64,000 nucleotides of DNA from Meira nashicola (Eukaryota; Basidiomycota; Exobasidiomycetes; Exobasidiales; Brachybasidiaceae). The position numbers were made by a program, and so were the translations under genes. The notes under the pieces are model-generated. The model ran no database searches. It was given only the letters and a program-made list of their open reading frames with translations, and was not told where the DNA came from. The first letter of the stretch is position 1. Each line of letters opens with the position of its first letter. Below, piece by piece: positions 1 through 9,648 of the stretch. The stretch lies in contig BCJU01000001.1 of the NCBI GenBank assembly GCA_001600355.1, positions 2,749,178-2,813,177 on the forward strand. Reading direction: 5' to 3'.

Positions 1-2388
1 TTGATCTCCTGGTTTAGAATAATTAATCATTCCAACGGCTAAAGCGCTAATGAAGATCGACATCTCTAGCCATTTCAAAAACGTTCTTTCTGCAGCAAAA
101 TAAACTTTTGGTTCGATACGAATAGGAACTGAAACCTTTTTACCTGGAGCTGCATGGAAAGAATTAACGTATTCACGAGTTTCTTCTTCATCACGAGCAG
201 GAACAGCACGAGCAGTAGAAGGTGCTCCATCTTGATCATCTTCATCGTCACCATCTTCACCATCTGCATCTCGACTGTATTTGGCGCGCCATAGACGTTT
301 GATGTTATTAGGTGTTAATTTAGTGAAATAATTCTTGTCAAATGCCGTACTTGTCGATAAGATTTCTTCTCTCCCCTGCTTGGGAGCTCTGTTGACATCG
401 CTAAGCCGCCTTTGCACGGAGATCGCACTTTGCTCTGCTTGTAAAGCTCCAACAGCATGAGCACTGCTTGCATCTGGATTTTCTGCACGCTGCTTTTCCA
501 ATTCTGCTTGTCGTCTTTGAATATTCTTCAATCGTTCTTCACGAACGTTTGTCAAATCATTGATTGGCAAGCCCAGGCTATCAGCTTCACGCTTAGGATC
601 TGCCATTGTGCCTTTATCAGGGCCGTGATGAGAATCATCATCGTGATCGGCTTCGAATTCATCTTCACTGACGGGCTCGTGATATGGTTGTTCACTATTC
701 TTGCTGCCAGGCGTCGATGCATTGGAGTAATGATGCGAAGGAGGTCTTTGGATTTCCAATTCACGCATAGGCGCTTTGCGGATGTCGATATCCATTTGTG
801 GCAGCCAGAAAGGAACGAGATCGACTCGGTTGGGCAGCAAGGTTGCACATCCATGAATGAATTTCGAGAATTTAGGCACTGCTTCTACCAAATGACTAGC
901 GACCAGTTCACGAACCCATTCCGGAGGTTCTTGACCCATTTGTGTTTGCAATTTTACTTCCAAAACACCATAGGGGAAACGTTCTACGTCTTCACCTGGC
1001 AATTGTTCGAAAGGATAGTCGATTCCTATATCCATTCTACGCCAATTTTCCCCTGCACGCTTTCTTCCATCCCAATTATCTTCACGTACCAATGTTAATT
1101 CGGTATCCAAACTAATACGGACACGGGCATCACCGGGCAATTGGAAAGCGGTACGGTTGTAGAAACTGCGCATAACTGGTTGCAATTGCCGATTTAGCAC
1201 TGAATATTGTACCTCATTGGCCAATTGGAGCATTGAATCAATTTCTTTATCACTCTTCTTTCCCTTTTTGCGCAATGCCTCAAAAGTATCATCCATACGA
1301 TATTCACCACGCATGAATGCATTGACGTTTTCTTCTTTGATTGGGAAACGTGCCTTGACGGATTTTTCACCTGTCCAATCTTCACGATGGGTCTTACGTT
1401 CAACAAAGATTTGCTTGTTATCCATACCACCGTACCAACGCAAGCGCACAGCTTCAGCACCTTCAGTCTTTTCCAATCTACCCAAGTACAATTCCAAATC
1501 TTCGTTATCGTAGTAAATACTTGTGATTGCGCTATCTTCTGGCAAATACTCTTTGTCGGGGTTGAAAACAAGGACGGGTAAATGTTTCAAAATGACCAAT
1601 TTGAGTGGGACAATGTTATCAGGATGGACCCAATACTTGGTTGTTTGACGAACAAAAGCAGATTGAGATCCACCAGCACTACTATCACCTTGAATTGGAT
1701 TACCACGTGTGCGAACGAGGTCAAACAGTTTCGAAAGCTTGACGATGAGCATATCGTAATTTTCTTTGTAGAAAGGACGGGCGGTCAAGTAATGCTGAAC
1801 GAATTCCTTGCGCAATAGGCGACCGGTTTGCTTATCGTGCTTTTTGACGATCTTATGAAAGCCGGTATAGTTCAATTTGGTGAACAAAGCAAGATCATGA
1901 ACATCTGCAATGATGACTGCTAAGCGTTCTTCTAATTCCAAGAAGCGCTCTTCATATGCATCTGTATCTTCGGTATCTGTATCGAATTCATCATCCGTTC
2001 CTTCATCGTGATGAGCCAAGACATCATCATGCTGATCTGCTCCATTTCCACGATCGTGGTGCCCTCCTTCGGTAGAGTTGTGCGCATCAGAGCCTTGTGT
2101 TAGAGAAGATGCAGAATTAGCACGAGAAGAGACCAATAAATGCACTTCTTGTTGTGCTTTCTTGATCCTTTCAGTTAGTTCTGTTACTTTTGTCTTTTGG
2201 AAATCGTATACTTTGTCCAATTCTTTTCGTAATTCATCCACAAATTCATCTTCGTCTTTATCTGTCCAGATCAATCCACCATTCTTTGCGATACGTGCTT
2301 TGATATCCTTCTTCAATTCACTGTATCGGATGTATTTAGATGACCATTCTGAATAGAGAGAAGTTTTGATTGTACGACCGAACTTCAT
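1..2388 (-). CDS. VTC4: Vacuolar transporter chaperone 4 (polyphosphate polymerase), 3' end beyond window
   Basis: Catalytic subunit of the VTC complex, which makes polyphosphate from ATP at the vacuole membrane and moves it into the lumen. The frame is open from ATG at 2388 to base 1, giving 796 residues with no stop. Residues 1-190 are an SPX domain (start [20 protein letters not shown] near 181) interrupted by a His/Asp/Glu-rich insert at about 85-130. The catalytic tunnel follows: FVRQTTKYW near 248, RLRWYGG near 315, [10 protein letters not shown] near 330, [21 protein letters not shown] at 410-425 (two adjacent blocks) and LEVKLQ near 474, matching the basic residues and metal-binding Glu of yeast Vtc4. 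A charged linker leads to the first membrane helix (about 768-790); the other VTC1-like helices lie off the window. SPX domains sense inositol pyrophosphates. Identification is very secure. Confidence 0.95.
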   Translation of the reverse strand, partial: MKFGRTIKTSLYSEWSSKYIRYSELKKDIKARIAKNGGLIWTDKDEDEFVDELRKELDKVYDFQKTKVTELTERIKKAQQEVHLLVSSRANSASSLTQGSDAHNSTEGGHHDRGNGADQHDDVLAHHDEGTDDEFDTDTEDTDAYEERFLELEERLAVIIADVHDLALFTKLNYTGFHKIVKKHDKQTGRLLRKEFVQHYLTARPFYKENYDMLIVKLSKLFDLVRTRGNPIQGDSSAGGSQSAFVRQTTKYWVHPDNIVPLKLVILKHLPVLVFNPDKEYLPEDSAITSIYYDNEDLELYLGRLEKTEGAEAVRLRWYGGMDNKQIFVERKTHREDWTGEKSVKARFPIKEENVNAFMRGEYRMDDTFEALRKKGKKSDKEIDSMLQLANEVQYSVLNRQLQPVMRSFYNRTAFQLPGDARVRISLDTELTLVREDNWDGRKRAGENWRRMDIGIDYPFEQLPGEDVERFPYGVLEVKLQTQMGQEPPEWVRELVASHLVEAVPKFSKFIHGCATLLPNRVDLVPFWLPQMDIDIRKAPMRELEIQRPPSHHYSNASTPGSKNSEQPYHEPVSEDEFEADHDDDSHHGPDKGTMADPKREADSLGLPINDLTNVREERLKNIQRRQAELEKQRAENPDASSAHAVGALQAEQSAISVQRRLSDVNRAPKQGREEILSTSTAFDKNYFTKLTPNNIKRLWRAKYSRDADGEDGDDEDDQDGAPSTARAVPARDEEETREYVNSFHAAPGKKVSVPIRIEPKVYFAAERTFLKWLEMSIFISALAVGMINYSKPGDQ

Positions 2389-3990
2389 CTTTGCGATAAC
2401 TTAATATCAGCTAGATGATTCAAGTCTAAGGCAGTTTACGTCGAACGAAAGAAGATGATGATCGTTGTAACACGCAAGCACGGAGTTCCTTTCACTGTCA
2501 ATTACGAGGCCCCCGTGCGCAAAAGTGAACTAGAAAATAAAGGAGATTGGTGGAGTAAAGAGGAGTGTGAACAAAATAAGCTTGGGCCTCTTCAAGAAGA
2601 AAAAGTAGGAACGGTTCCGTAAATTGAGAGAAACCGGATTACACACTGAGAAGAAATGCATTTACTCACCTCGCTCTTTCAGACAAGACCGAATTGAAAG
2701 TCGTTCTGGATCGCCAAAGAGAAGTTCAACGAAATAATGCAGGGACGGGTGAACAACGGAGAGGTCAAAACTCCATGCATAGATGGCCAAAGGTTACTAC
2801 ATAAGTCCCAGAGGCCTCAAAACCTCTCTATGTGACAGAAGAGTAAAAAATCTAAACGAAGAACTCCTCACCGATTGCCAACAATGATGGTTTCAATTCT
2901 GCACGAGTCGACGTGCCTTGATGCATTTCTATGCACTGAATCAATTAATTTTGTTCTATAGGTTGTTGTGTAAAATTGAGCCAGACACCTGCACACATTT
3001 ACATTTCGATCCACTTAATACACACAAATTCAGTCTATGTATGTGCCGGTGCATATACCTATTTTTATGCATCAACCGCTTAAAAGGAAGAAAGACAGAT
3101 AACTTTGTTAAATCACAGCACGTCGTGTTGTGCATATCCGAACGCGGTATTTTAGCGCCCATGACTGCTTTCTTGAAGCTTCAGGTTGTGTCTTTTTACA
3201 AAATATGCGGGCGTGACAGTCTTCCTTTCACCGGTGTACATACTTGAAAGTTATGTACGATACCTTTTTGAAACTATCCGAAGCAAATCCATAGCACTGT
3301 TTGTATACTTGATTGCTTTCTTCCCGGAGGATCCGCAAGGTTGAATATCCCATTCATCAAACTACACTCTTGAAACTGCTGAGCTGTTTCTCCAGGTAAG
3401 AGAGGGCATCTTTTTTTGTACGCACCGCTCACGTAGACACGCTATCTCGACTCGATAAATGCATGGGGGTTCGGATATTTTCTACATTTATGATTGGTCG
3501 ATCTGTGTGCACGTTCGCTCCCCTCTCATTTACACACTTTATTTTTGAGTTACACAAATGCTGCAATGCAGAGTAGAGCAAACGCGGTGTATGGTATGAG
3601 TGTATGTATAAGTGTATGTATGTATGCGCTGCGCTGCGTGCATACACTGGTGTGTTTTTTTTAAGCTAGACTAAAGCAATCAAGATCTCATCGTTTCCCA
3701 TTGCGTTTTTCTATAGCTTTCCAACCGTACGGTTCGATATCTGGCCCGCGACATCCATATTTTGCATTTTGCCAAGTCAACCGCTGCAGAGGTGGCTTAT
3801 GTAATGCAAAGTCCATGATGATCGTCTTATACTCTCTTCTTATACTCAACATAGATTAGTGAAATTTCCAGATATCACAATGGCCTACGCCAGGCATTTC
3901 TTACTATACTCGCACAGTCAGACATATTTGTATCACAGAAACAATCTATTGTCACTTTATACATCGATATTGTACATTACATATTTTGCT
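2389..3990. promoter_or_regulatory. VTC4 upstream region (1.6 kb), no convincing gene
   Basis: This stretch lies between the 5' end of VTC4 and the 3' end of COG4. It holds a 55-codon frame at 2455-2622, a run of GTAT repeats at about 3600-3626 and a GCGCTGCGCTGCG block at 3626-3638. I saw no CACGTG Pho4-type site in it. Other short frames look random. Most of it is probably VTC4 promoter and 5' leader. Confidence 0.5.
2455..2622 (+). other. 55-codon open frame upstream of VTC4, doubtful gene
   Basis: ATG to TAA on the plus strand, starting 66 bp from the VTC4 start and pointing away from it. The product is charged, with two adjacent Trp (KGDWWSKEECEQNK), and not low complexity. I recognise no family. 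It may be chance or part of a leader. Confidence 0.2.
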
Positions 3991-6675
3991 TTACCATCCT
4001 ATTCTACGTTTTCGAATTTGTTGGACTTCCTCTGCACTTAAACGCCAAGCAATACTGTCATCGTCATTTCGGCTACCGCCGTTTCTCATTCCCATGTTCG
4101 ATTGATCTACTGAAGCAGATGAATTATCAATGTCGTTCGTCGAAACGTCTTCATCCAAATTGACTAAATATGAAATATGTGTCAATCTTCCAAATCTTTC
4201 TCGTAGTCCACCTGTTGCACTTTGAGATGAAAAAAATGTTGATACTGTACGAACGTCCTTGTCAAATCTTAAAGCTCCCAATTCGCTGTATTGCACGTTA
4301 AAAGACCAAGTCTCCCATGCTTGGATAAGTGCATCAATCGCAAGTCGTAATAAAACTTCCCAATTATCCGGTGTGAACAATTCCTTATAACCCACTGCAT
4401 GAATTACTTGATCCCAGCCACGAGTCAGCTTTCTCACAAAGAGGGAAGACCCACCATGACTTGAAGCTTCATCTTCTGCGATCGCATAATCATCCTCATT
4501 GAGAACATAAGACACATCTCGTAAACTTTCCGATAATAATTGACGGATACGTGCTCGTAAAAGCGTTGAAAAGAATAAGTCCATATGTGTCCTCACAATA
4601 TTGCGAATACGCGGAATGAGGACAGACAAGGCTTGAATGGTTGACGCAGCTATAGCTACGTCCTTTTCTGCATATTGCTTCTCCAAATTATGCTCTTGTG
4701 AAAGTTCATTTAGAATCCTAGTCAAGTAATCACCGGAAGTACTCAAAACATTCAAGTAAACCCCAAACGTCGAACGTATTTCTCTACTCGCTGCATCTTT
4801 GCGAGGTCCTTCAACAACCATGCTACCGCTGTTTGTCCTTGATACTAAATCTAACGAGCGAACAATAGCCTGAATAAAGTCCTCATCGATGATATAGCGT
4901 ACGTTGCGGCTCATTGTGGAGAGAATGTCCAAGTTGGAAGTTGAAACAGCTCGAGCCAGAACCAGTCGAACCAAATAGAAAACATCATCCAGCAAAGGAG
5001 TAGTCAAAGGTCGCGCTGTAAGATCAGGTGTATCAATTCGATGTGCTTTCTCAATACTGCAACGCAAGAACCAGCTTTCCAATGGTACGTATACGCTTTG
5101 CATCAGTTCGTCAATTTTACTCCCGAGTTGTGACTTCCTTACTATGCTTAATGGCAAGCCTTTCTCCTGGTTATCGTGCTCTCCTTCCTGCTGAGTCTGA
5201 GAAATGCGACGTCTTGAATGATCAGATGACGGCAATAGCGAAAGTCTTCGATTATCAAGGGATGATCTACGGAAGTCCTTTAAATCATCTGCCCCTCCAT
5301 TGGAAGTATCAGCTGTATGTGTATTGATGTCCTTTGTATCCAGACGAACTGTCAAGAAGTGCTTGTATGTACCCCAGCTTGCCGCCATTGCTGCCAGTTC
5401 TCCAACGATCTTATCAACCTCTCGTGTATCAACCTGAGGTGTGTCATCTGCAGCTGAATTCTGTGATGTAGATGGCGTACCGGGACGACCTGGAATATTA
5501 AATCCGCTTACGACCCTTGATCCAACATTTGCCATCCTTTTTGCTGCTGCAGTAGAGGAAGATGACGTACCAATAGATGCAACATAAGTGAAATTATACG
5601 ATTTTGCTTCTTCTAACTTTCTTCGTACATATCGTTCATCATACCATGTATCACATACACGTTTACCCAATCGATCACATTCTTCTTGCAATTCAGGCAT
5701 AACACCTTCAGCAAAGTATCCTTGCCCATAATGTGAGTCAACCAATGGCTGGTGTTGATCGATTAGAGAAGCTAAATTTTCAAATAGATGAGTCAAAATT
5801 TGTGCATGTCGTAAGGCTGCTTCACTGTTTCGGCTACTTCCCAGCAATTCGCCTATGCTCTTGCCGCGCTCACGTACCATTGAACGTGCAAATTGTGCAT
5901 ATACAGCCAAACCTTCTGCAGTCCATCCAATTTGTGGAAACATTGTGAAGAATTTCGTTGCTTCAATAGTATCTTTAGCTTCTGTAGCTTGCTGAAATCG
6001 CTCGGTAAAGACTTGTAAGAGCATTTTACGCATCGAAAGTAGTTGAACAGGAGGCGGATCTGGATATTCAGAAGTGGGTACCATAATGGCGGCAAATCTT
6101 GATTCTAAGACATCTTTGTCTATAGAAAGAGCTCTTATACAATATTGCGTCGCTGTTCCATAATCTCTTTGTTCGATCGCAGCAGCCATAGAAAGAAGAG
6201 ATGCTTTCAGATCGCCTACCTTTGCGGTCCATATTGCTGCTTTTTCCACTCTTTCACTTTCTTCATCTAATCTACGCACACTTTCACTAATCCTTTCTGC
6301 TGTTGATCCTGTTTCTTTTAATCTACGTGCTAGTACCCTTGCTTCATCAGTAATTAGATCCGTCTGACGTCCCAAACCCGACAATTCTTGACGAGATGTG
6401 AACGTGCTTTCTTTTGCTTTTGCAAGATTTTCTTCGAGCTCTTTATCCAATGCTACTGATTTTGATGCTAAATGTGCTAATGCTTGACGAACTTCACTAG
6501 ATTTCGTCAAAGGCGTAGCACGCACATTCGACGCAGAAGCAGATCTCATCACTGTTCCACTACCACTTACACTTGGTGAAATACCGCCTGCACTTTTGTT
6601 AATCCGTCCATTTTCTCTTGATCCTGATGCAATTCTCAAAGAAGATCCATCTCCTATAGGACCTGCTACAGACAT
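3991..6675 (-). CDS. COG4: Conserved oligomeric Golgi complex subunit 4
   Basis: Subunit of lobe A of the COG tether, which captures retrograde intra-Golgi vesicles. The 894-residue protein has a Ser-rich N-terminus (1-55), then a coiled-coil stretch (about 60-145) typical of CATCHR tethers. The COG4 core begins at AAIWTAKVGDLKASL near 150. It continues through a TATQYCIRALSID stretch and the diagnostic FFTMFPQIGWTAEGLAVYA near 240. The C-terminus ends IAWRLSAEEVQQIRKRRIGW, the usual COG4 ending. Linkers near 390-420 and 455-515 are disordered and Ser-rich. It is divergent from the Nop13-like gene across only 282 bp, so the two probably share a promoter. No intron is needed. Confidence 0.92.
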   Translation of the reverse strand: MSVAGPIGDGSSLRIASGSRENGRINKSAGGISPSVSGSGTVMRSASASNVRATPLTKSSEVRQALAHLASKSVALDKELEENLAKAKESTFTSRQELSGLGRQTDLITDEARVLARRLKETGSTAERISESVRRLDEESERVEKAAIWTAKVGDLKASLLSMAAAIEQRDYGTATQYCIRALSIDKDVLESRFAAIMVPTSEYPDPPPVQLLSMRKMLLQVFTERFQQATEAKDTIEATKFFTMFPQIGWTAEGLAVYAQFARSMVRERGKSIGELLGSSRNSEAALRHAQILTHLFENLASLIDQHQPLVDSHYGQGYFAEGVMPELQEECDRLGKRVCDTWYDERYVRRKLEEAKSYNFTYVASIGTSSSSTAAAKRMANVGSRVVSGFNIPGRPGTPSTSQNSAADDTPQVDTREVDKIVGELAAMAASWGTYKHFLTVRLDTKDINTHTADTSNGGADDLKDFRRSSLDNRRLSLLPSSDHSRRRISQTQQEGEHDNQEKGLPLSIVRKSQLGSKIDELMQSVYVPLESWFLRCSIEKAHRIDTPDLTARPLTTPLLDDVFYLVRLVLARAVSTSNLDILSTMSRNVRYIIDEDFIQAIVRSLDLVSRTNSGSMVVEGPRKDAASREIRSTFGVYLNVLSTSGDYLTRILNELSQEHNLEKQYAEKDVAIAASTIQALSVLIPRIRNIVRTHMDLFFSTLLRARIRQLLSESLRDVSYVLNEDDYAIAEDEASSHGGSSLFVRKLTRGWDQVIHAVGYKELFTPDNWEVLLRLAIDALIQAWETWSFNVQYSELGALRFDKDVRTVSTFFSSQSATGGLRERFGRLTHISYLVNLDEDVSTNDIDNSSASVDQSNMGMRNGGSRNDDDSIAWRLSAEEVQQIRKRRIGW

Positions 6676-6957
6676 TTTTCACTCCTTTGTCATTTGAGTA
6701 AAGATGAAGTGTTGGAGGAGCATATAGACTAACTTAGTGTATGTTGGATTGGCAACCCTTTGGATACATGCCATTGCTTCTTCTTTTTCCCCTGCGTGGG
6801 CTTCAGATAGGACTTTACGCGTAATTCAATCCCGAATTCCGTACGTCAGGAAAAAAAAAGTGATTTAGGAAATTTTCCTTTCACTAATTCTAAAACTGTA
6901 ATTCTTTCTTGCCGCTATCGAAAAGGTATTTACACAGAAAAAGGAAATTTCGGCAGC

Positions 6958-8556
6958 ATGTCTTCTGCTACAATTACAGAAGATGTACAGGATGGTTTAA
7001 CGAATAAAGAAAAGAGATTGGCACGCAAAGCAGAAAAACAAGCGGCTCGTAAGAGTGGAACGAAGGATGATGAGAAGAAACGAAAACAAGAGGAGGCATC
7101 TTTAGAAGAGAATGTTGAAACAATCAATGAAGAGGAAGACGAAGAAAAAGATGATGAAGAGGAAGAGGATGTTGAAGCACTTTCACATAAAGAAAGAAGA
7201 AAGCGGAGAAAGTTGGAAAAGCAAGCAGCGAAACATGGTGAGCAAGAAGAAGGTCAAACAGGCGAGGGAGATGCATTTAATTCAACAAGGACCAACACTG
7301 AATCAGATAATAAAGTCGAAAAAGAAGCAACAACACAAAGAAGTCTATTCTCTCTTTGGGTTGGTAATCTTTCTTTTCAAACTTCACCTACTCGGCTTCA
7401 AGAATGGTTTGAACAACATGATTTATTCGGAATCACTCGTGTCTATATGCCAAAAGGCGCACGAAAGTTTGAATACAATCGCGGTTTTGCTTATGTAGAT
7501 GTACCATCAGAAGAGGAAGTTAAACAAGGCATTGCACTCAGTGAAGTAAACTTGGACGGCAGAAGGCTATTGATCAAATCAGGCTCTGATTTTGGCGGTC
7601 GTCCTACAATCGATGCGGCAGCTCGTGCCTTAGCAGAAGGAAACATGGCTGCGAGTACAGGAGATGAACAGCAGAATGGTTTGGAAGGCGTTATTGGCAA
7701 GAAAGGCAAAACTGGTCTGACAAAAACTGCACAAAAGATTTTACGTTCACAAAAGCATCCTCCTGGACCGACACTGTTTATTGGTAATTTGAGCTTCAAT
7801 GCAACAGAAGAAGGTGTTCGAGATATGATTGAACGATCGGCTGCTTCTAGATTTGAACATGAATCTGCAAGAGCTTCCAATATTGTAACGGAGAAAAAGA
7901 ATGATGCCAAAAAGGGCACAGAAGAAGATGTAGAGGAGGAAAATGCAGAAAGTTCTGCTGTCGAAGTTGCAGAAGAGAGCAAAAAAGAGACTACTGCACG
8001 CAAACCTGAGCTGCTAAGGGGTGCCGGTATACGAAAAATACGAATGGGTGAATTTGAGGATACCGGAAAATGCAAAGGGTTCGCATTTATTGATTTCCAT
8101 TCACCTTCCTACGCCACTGCGACACTAATTGATCCTAGAAACGGTCATTTAGATGGAAGAGAGCTTATTCTTCAATATGCAGGAGCAGAAGCTATCCGAC
8201 GTGGTGCTCCAAAGGGCAAGATGGGCGAACGACCTCAAGGTCAAAAACGTCCTTATGGTGGTGGTGAAAGAAGACAACAATCAAGAAGAGCTGAAGAAGA
8301 TCGTGAAAAGCTAGTAGAATCTGCACCTGCACCTGGCACATTTGACATTGATCAACCTCTGCCGAAGAAACACAAAGAGACAAAAGAAGAAAGAATTCAA
8401 AGACGTGAAGCAGAAAAGGCAGATAGAAAGATTTCTTCAACACGAAGACTCAAACCAGGAGCAGCATTGGCATCAGCACAACGTGGAAAGGTTGCTATTG
8501 ATATTGACGCACCACAAGGAAAGAAAAAGACATTTGGAGATGATGAAGATGCTTAA
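6958..8556 (+). CDS. Nop13-like nucleolar protein with two RRMs
   Basis: RNA-binding protein probably acting in the nucleolus on pre-ribosomes. The 532 residues start with a Lys/Glu-rich charged region (1-125). RRM1 (about 130-217) has RNP2-like LWVGNLSF and RNP1 RGFAYVDV near 175. RRM2 (about 270-415) has LFIGNLSF and RNP1 KGFAFIDF near 373, and is split by a charged insert at about 300-350. It ends LQYAGAEAIRRGAPKG, a signature I associate with fungal Nop13. A basic, disordered tail follows. The start at 6958 is the first ATG in frame. It is convergent with the small Gly-rich gene, 56 bp apart. Nop12 is the main alternative. Confidence 0.75.
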   Translation: MSSATITEDVQDGLTNKEKRLARKAEKQAARKSGTKDDEKKRKQEEASLEENVETINEEEDEEKDDEEEEDVEALSHKERRKRRKLEKQAAKHGEQEEGQTGEGDAFNSTRTNTESDNKVEKEATTQRSLFSLWVGNLSFQTSPTRLQEWFEQHDLFGITRVYMPKGARKFEYNRGFAYVDVPSEEEVKQGIALSEVNLDGRRLLIKSGSDFGGRPTIDAAARALAEGNMAASTGDEQQNGLEGVIGKKGKTGLTKTAQKILRSQKHPPGPTLFIGNLSFNATEEGVRDMIERSAASRFEHESARASNIVTEKKNDAKKGTEEDVEEENAESSAVEVAEESKKETTARKPELLRGAGIRKIRMGEFEDTGKCKGFAFIDFHSPSYATATLIDPRNGHLDGRELILQYAGAEAIRRGAPKGKMGERPQGQKRPYGGGERRQQSRRAEEDREKLVESAPAPGTFDIDQPLPKKHKETKEERIQRREAEKADRKISSTRRLKPGAALASAQRGKVAIDIDAPQGKKKTFGDDEDA

Positions 8557-8612
8557 AATAATAAAATGATATAGCATTTACAAATCTGTATATTACTAAT
8601 CAACTATTCCAA

Positions 8613-9166
8613 TCAGTTACGAGAAATTCTGTCTTTTAATTCAGACAACTTTTCCTTTACGCCACCTCCGGAAGATGAGTTACTTTCGCCAAAACCGCCG
8701 CCGCCGCCACCGTCACCGCCACCACCTTCGAAACCTGTTTGACCTGATTCGATATTTGAAAATCCAGTCTTTTGGGTTCCTGTACCTGGAGCTTCAAAAT
8801 TTGCACCATGTGAATTTGGTGGTGGATCATTACGTGAAAAGCCAGAAATGGTTTCATTTGGATCAGAAGTGAAATTTCCACTTCCACTTCCATCACCTGA
8901 ACCTCCTGTACGATCGAAACCTGTAGTTCCATGCCCTGTACCACTACCAGAAAAACCCGTTGTACCTTCACCTGCTCCAGGAGCAGAGAAATTACGGGCT
9001 ATTAAGAGGGGTAGTATTTATTTTAGCATTAATCCTCTTTTTAAATAAAAATAAAATCTTTATACTTACTGTTACTGTCACTTCCAGAATAACTAGAATT
9101 AAAACCAGTCACTCCAGGTTGAACACCTTGTGAGTTATCGTCATTGTATCGTGAGCTGTCGTCCAT
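8613..9166 (-). CDS. Small Gly-rich protein with six TGF/SGF repeats (one intron)
   Basis: Not a family I recognise. Exon 1 is 9166-9070 (97 nt) and exon 2 is 8998-8613 (386 nt). The 71-nt intron (9069-8999) has donor GTAAGT, acceptor AATAG and a TGCTAA-type branch site, and splicing restores one frame of 160 residues. The protein is hydrophilic and rich in Gly, Ser and Thr. It carries the motif [TS]GF six times (about residues 20, 46, 58, 84, 110 and 120), spaced by Gly/Ser linkers. A polyglycine stretch at about 124-134 follows, and then a charged amphipathic tail, VKEKLSELKDRISRN. The motif runs through both exons, which supports the gene model. There is no signal peptide or membrane helix. 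It is divergent from the FHA gene. It may be a stress or hydrophilin-type disordered protein; this is a guess from composition only. Confidence 0.7.
8999..9069 (-). other. Spliceosomal intron (71 nt) in the TGF-repeat gene
   Basis: Read on the minus strand it begins GTAAGT and ends TTAATAG, with a TGCTAA branch-like motif. It is AT-rich, and removing it joins two Gly/Ser/TGF-coding segments in frame. Confidence 0.75.
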
Positions 9167-9648
9167 TTTGAGAGAAAATTATCCAGTATAAATAGATGAT
9201 GGTTGCAGTCTATCTTATTAAAGAATTGTCTATCTATATTTGTATCTCCACATTTTCGGCATCTCCGACTATTGTATGAAGGATGTACATATTCATAATC
9301 TATGTACATACACAATCGGCATTTGATCAAAGGAAGGGTCTTTCTGATCACCATTCGAAACATCTTTTAGAATAGGCTAAAATAAAATGTGGAGAATTGA
9401 TTGGGTTTTAGTGGGGAAAAAGAAACAATCTTTTTACCACGTGATCCCTCGCGTGTTTATCTTGGACGCGTGCGCATGTATTTCAGGATTGTATGATTGA
9501 TGTTCACAAAAATTCATGCGGTCCTAGTACACTACACATGTACATGGTACAGCCTAGGTAAAGGCGGCGACAAAATTTAACATTTGTGTCCTCTTCTTGA
9601 ATGTCTATGTAAACCACCATCAAGACTTATAACAAGAAATAGGCCAAC
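9167..9648. promoter_or_regulatory. Divergent promoter of the TGF-repeat and FHA genes, with an E-box
   Basis: This 482-bp region separates two divergent starts. It contains a perfect CACGTG E-box at 9438-9443, closely followed by a CGCGTG/ACGCGTGCG stretch (9449-9474) resembling MBF/E2F-type ACGCG elements. I see no coding potential in it. Confidence 0.45.

Noticed and set aside
8657..8971. Frame rich in Val/Gln on the minus strand
   Set aside because: It is an out-of-frame shadow of exon 2 of the TGF-repeat gene.
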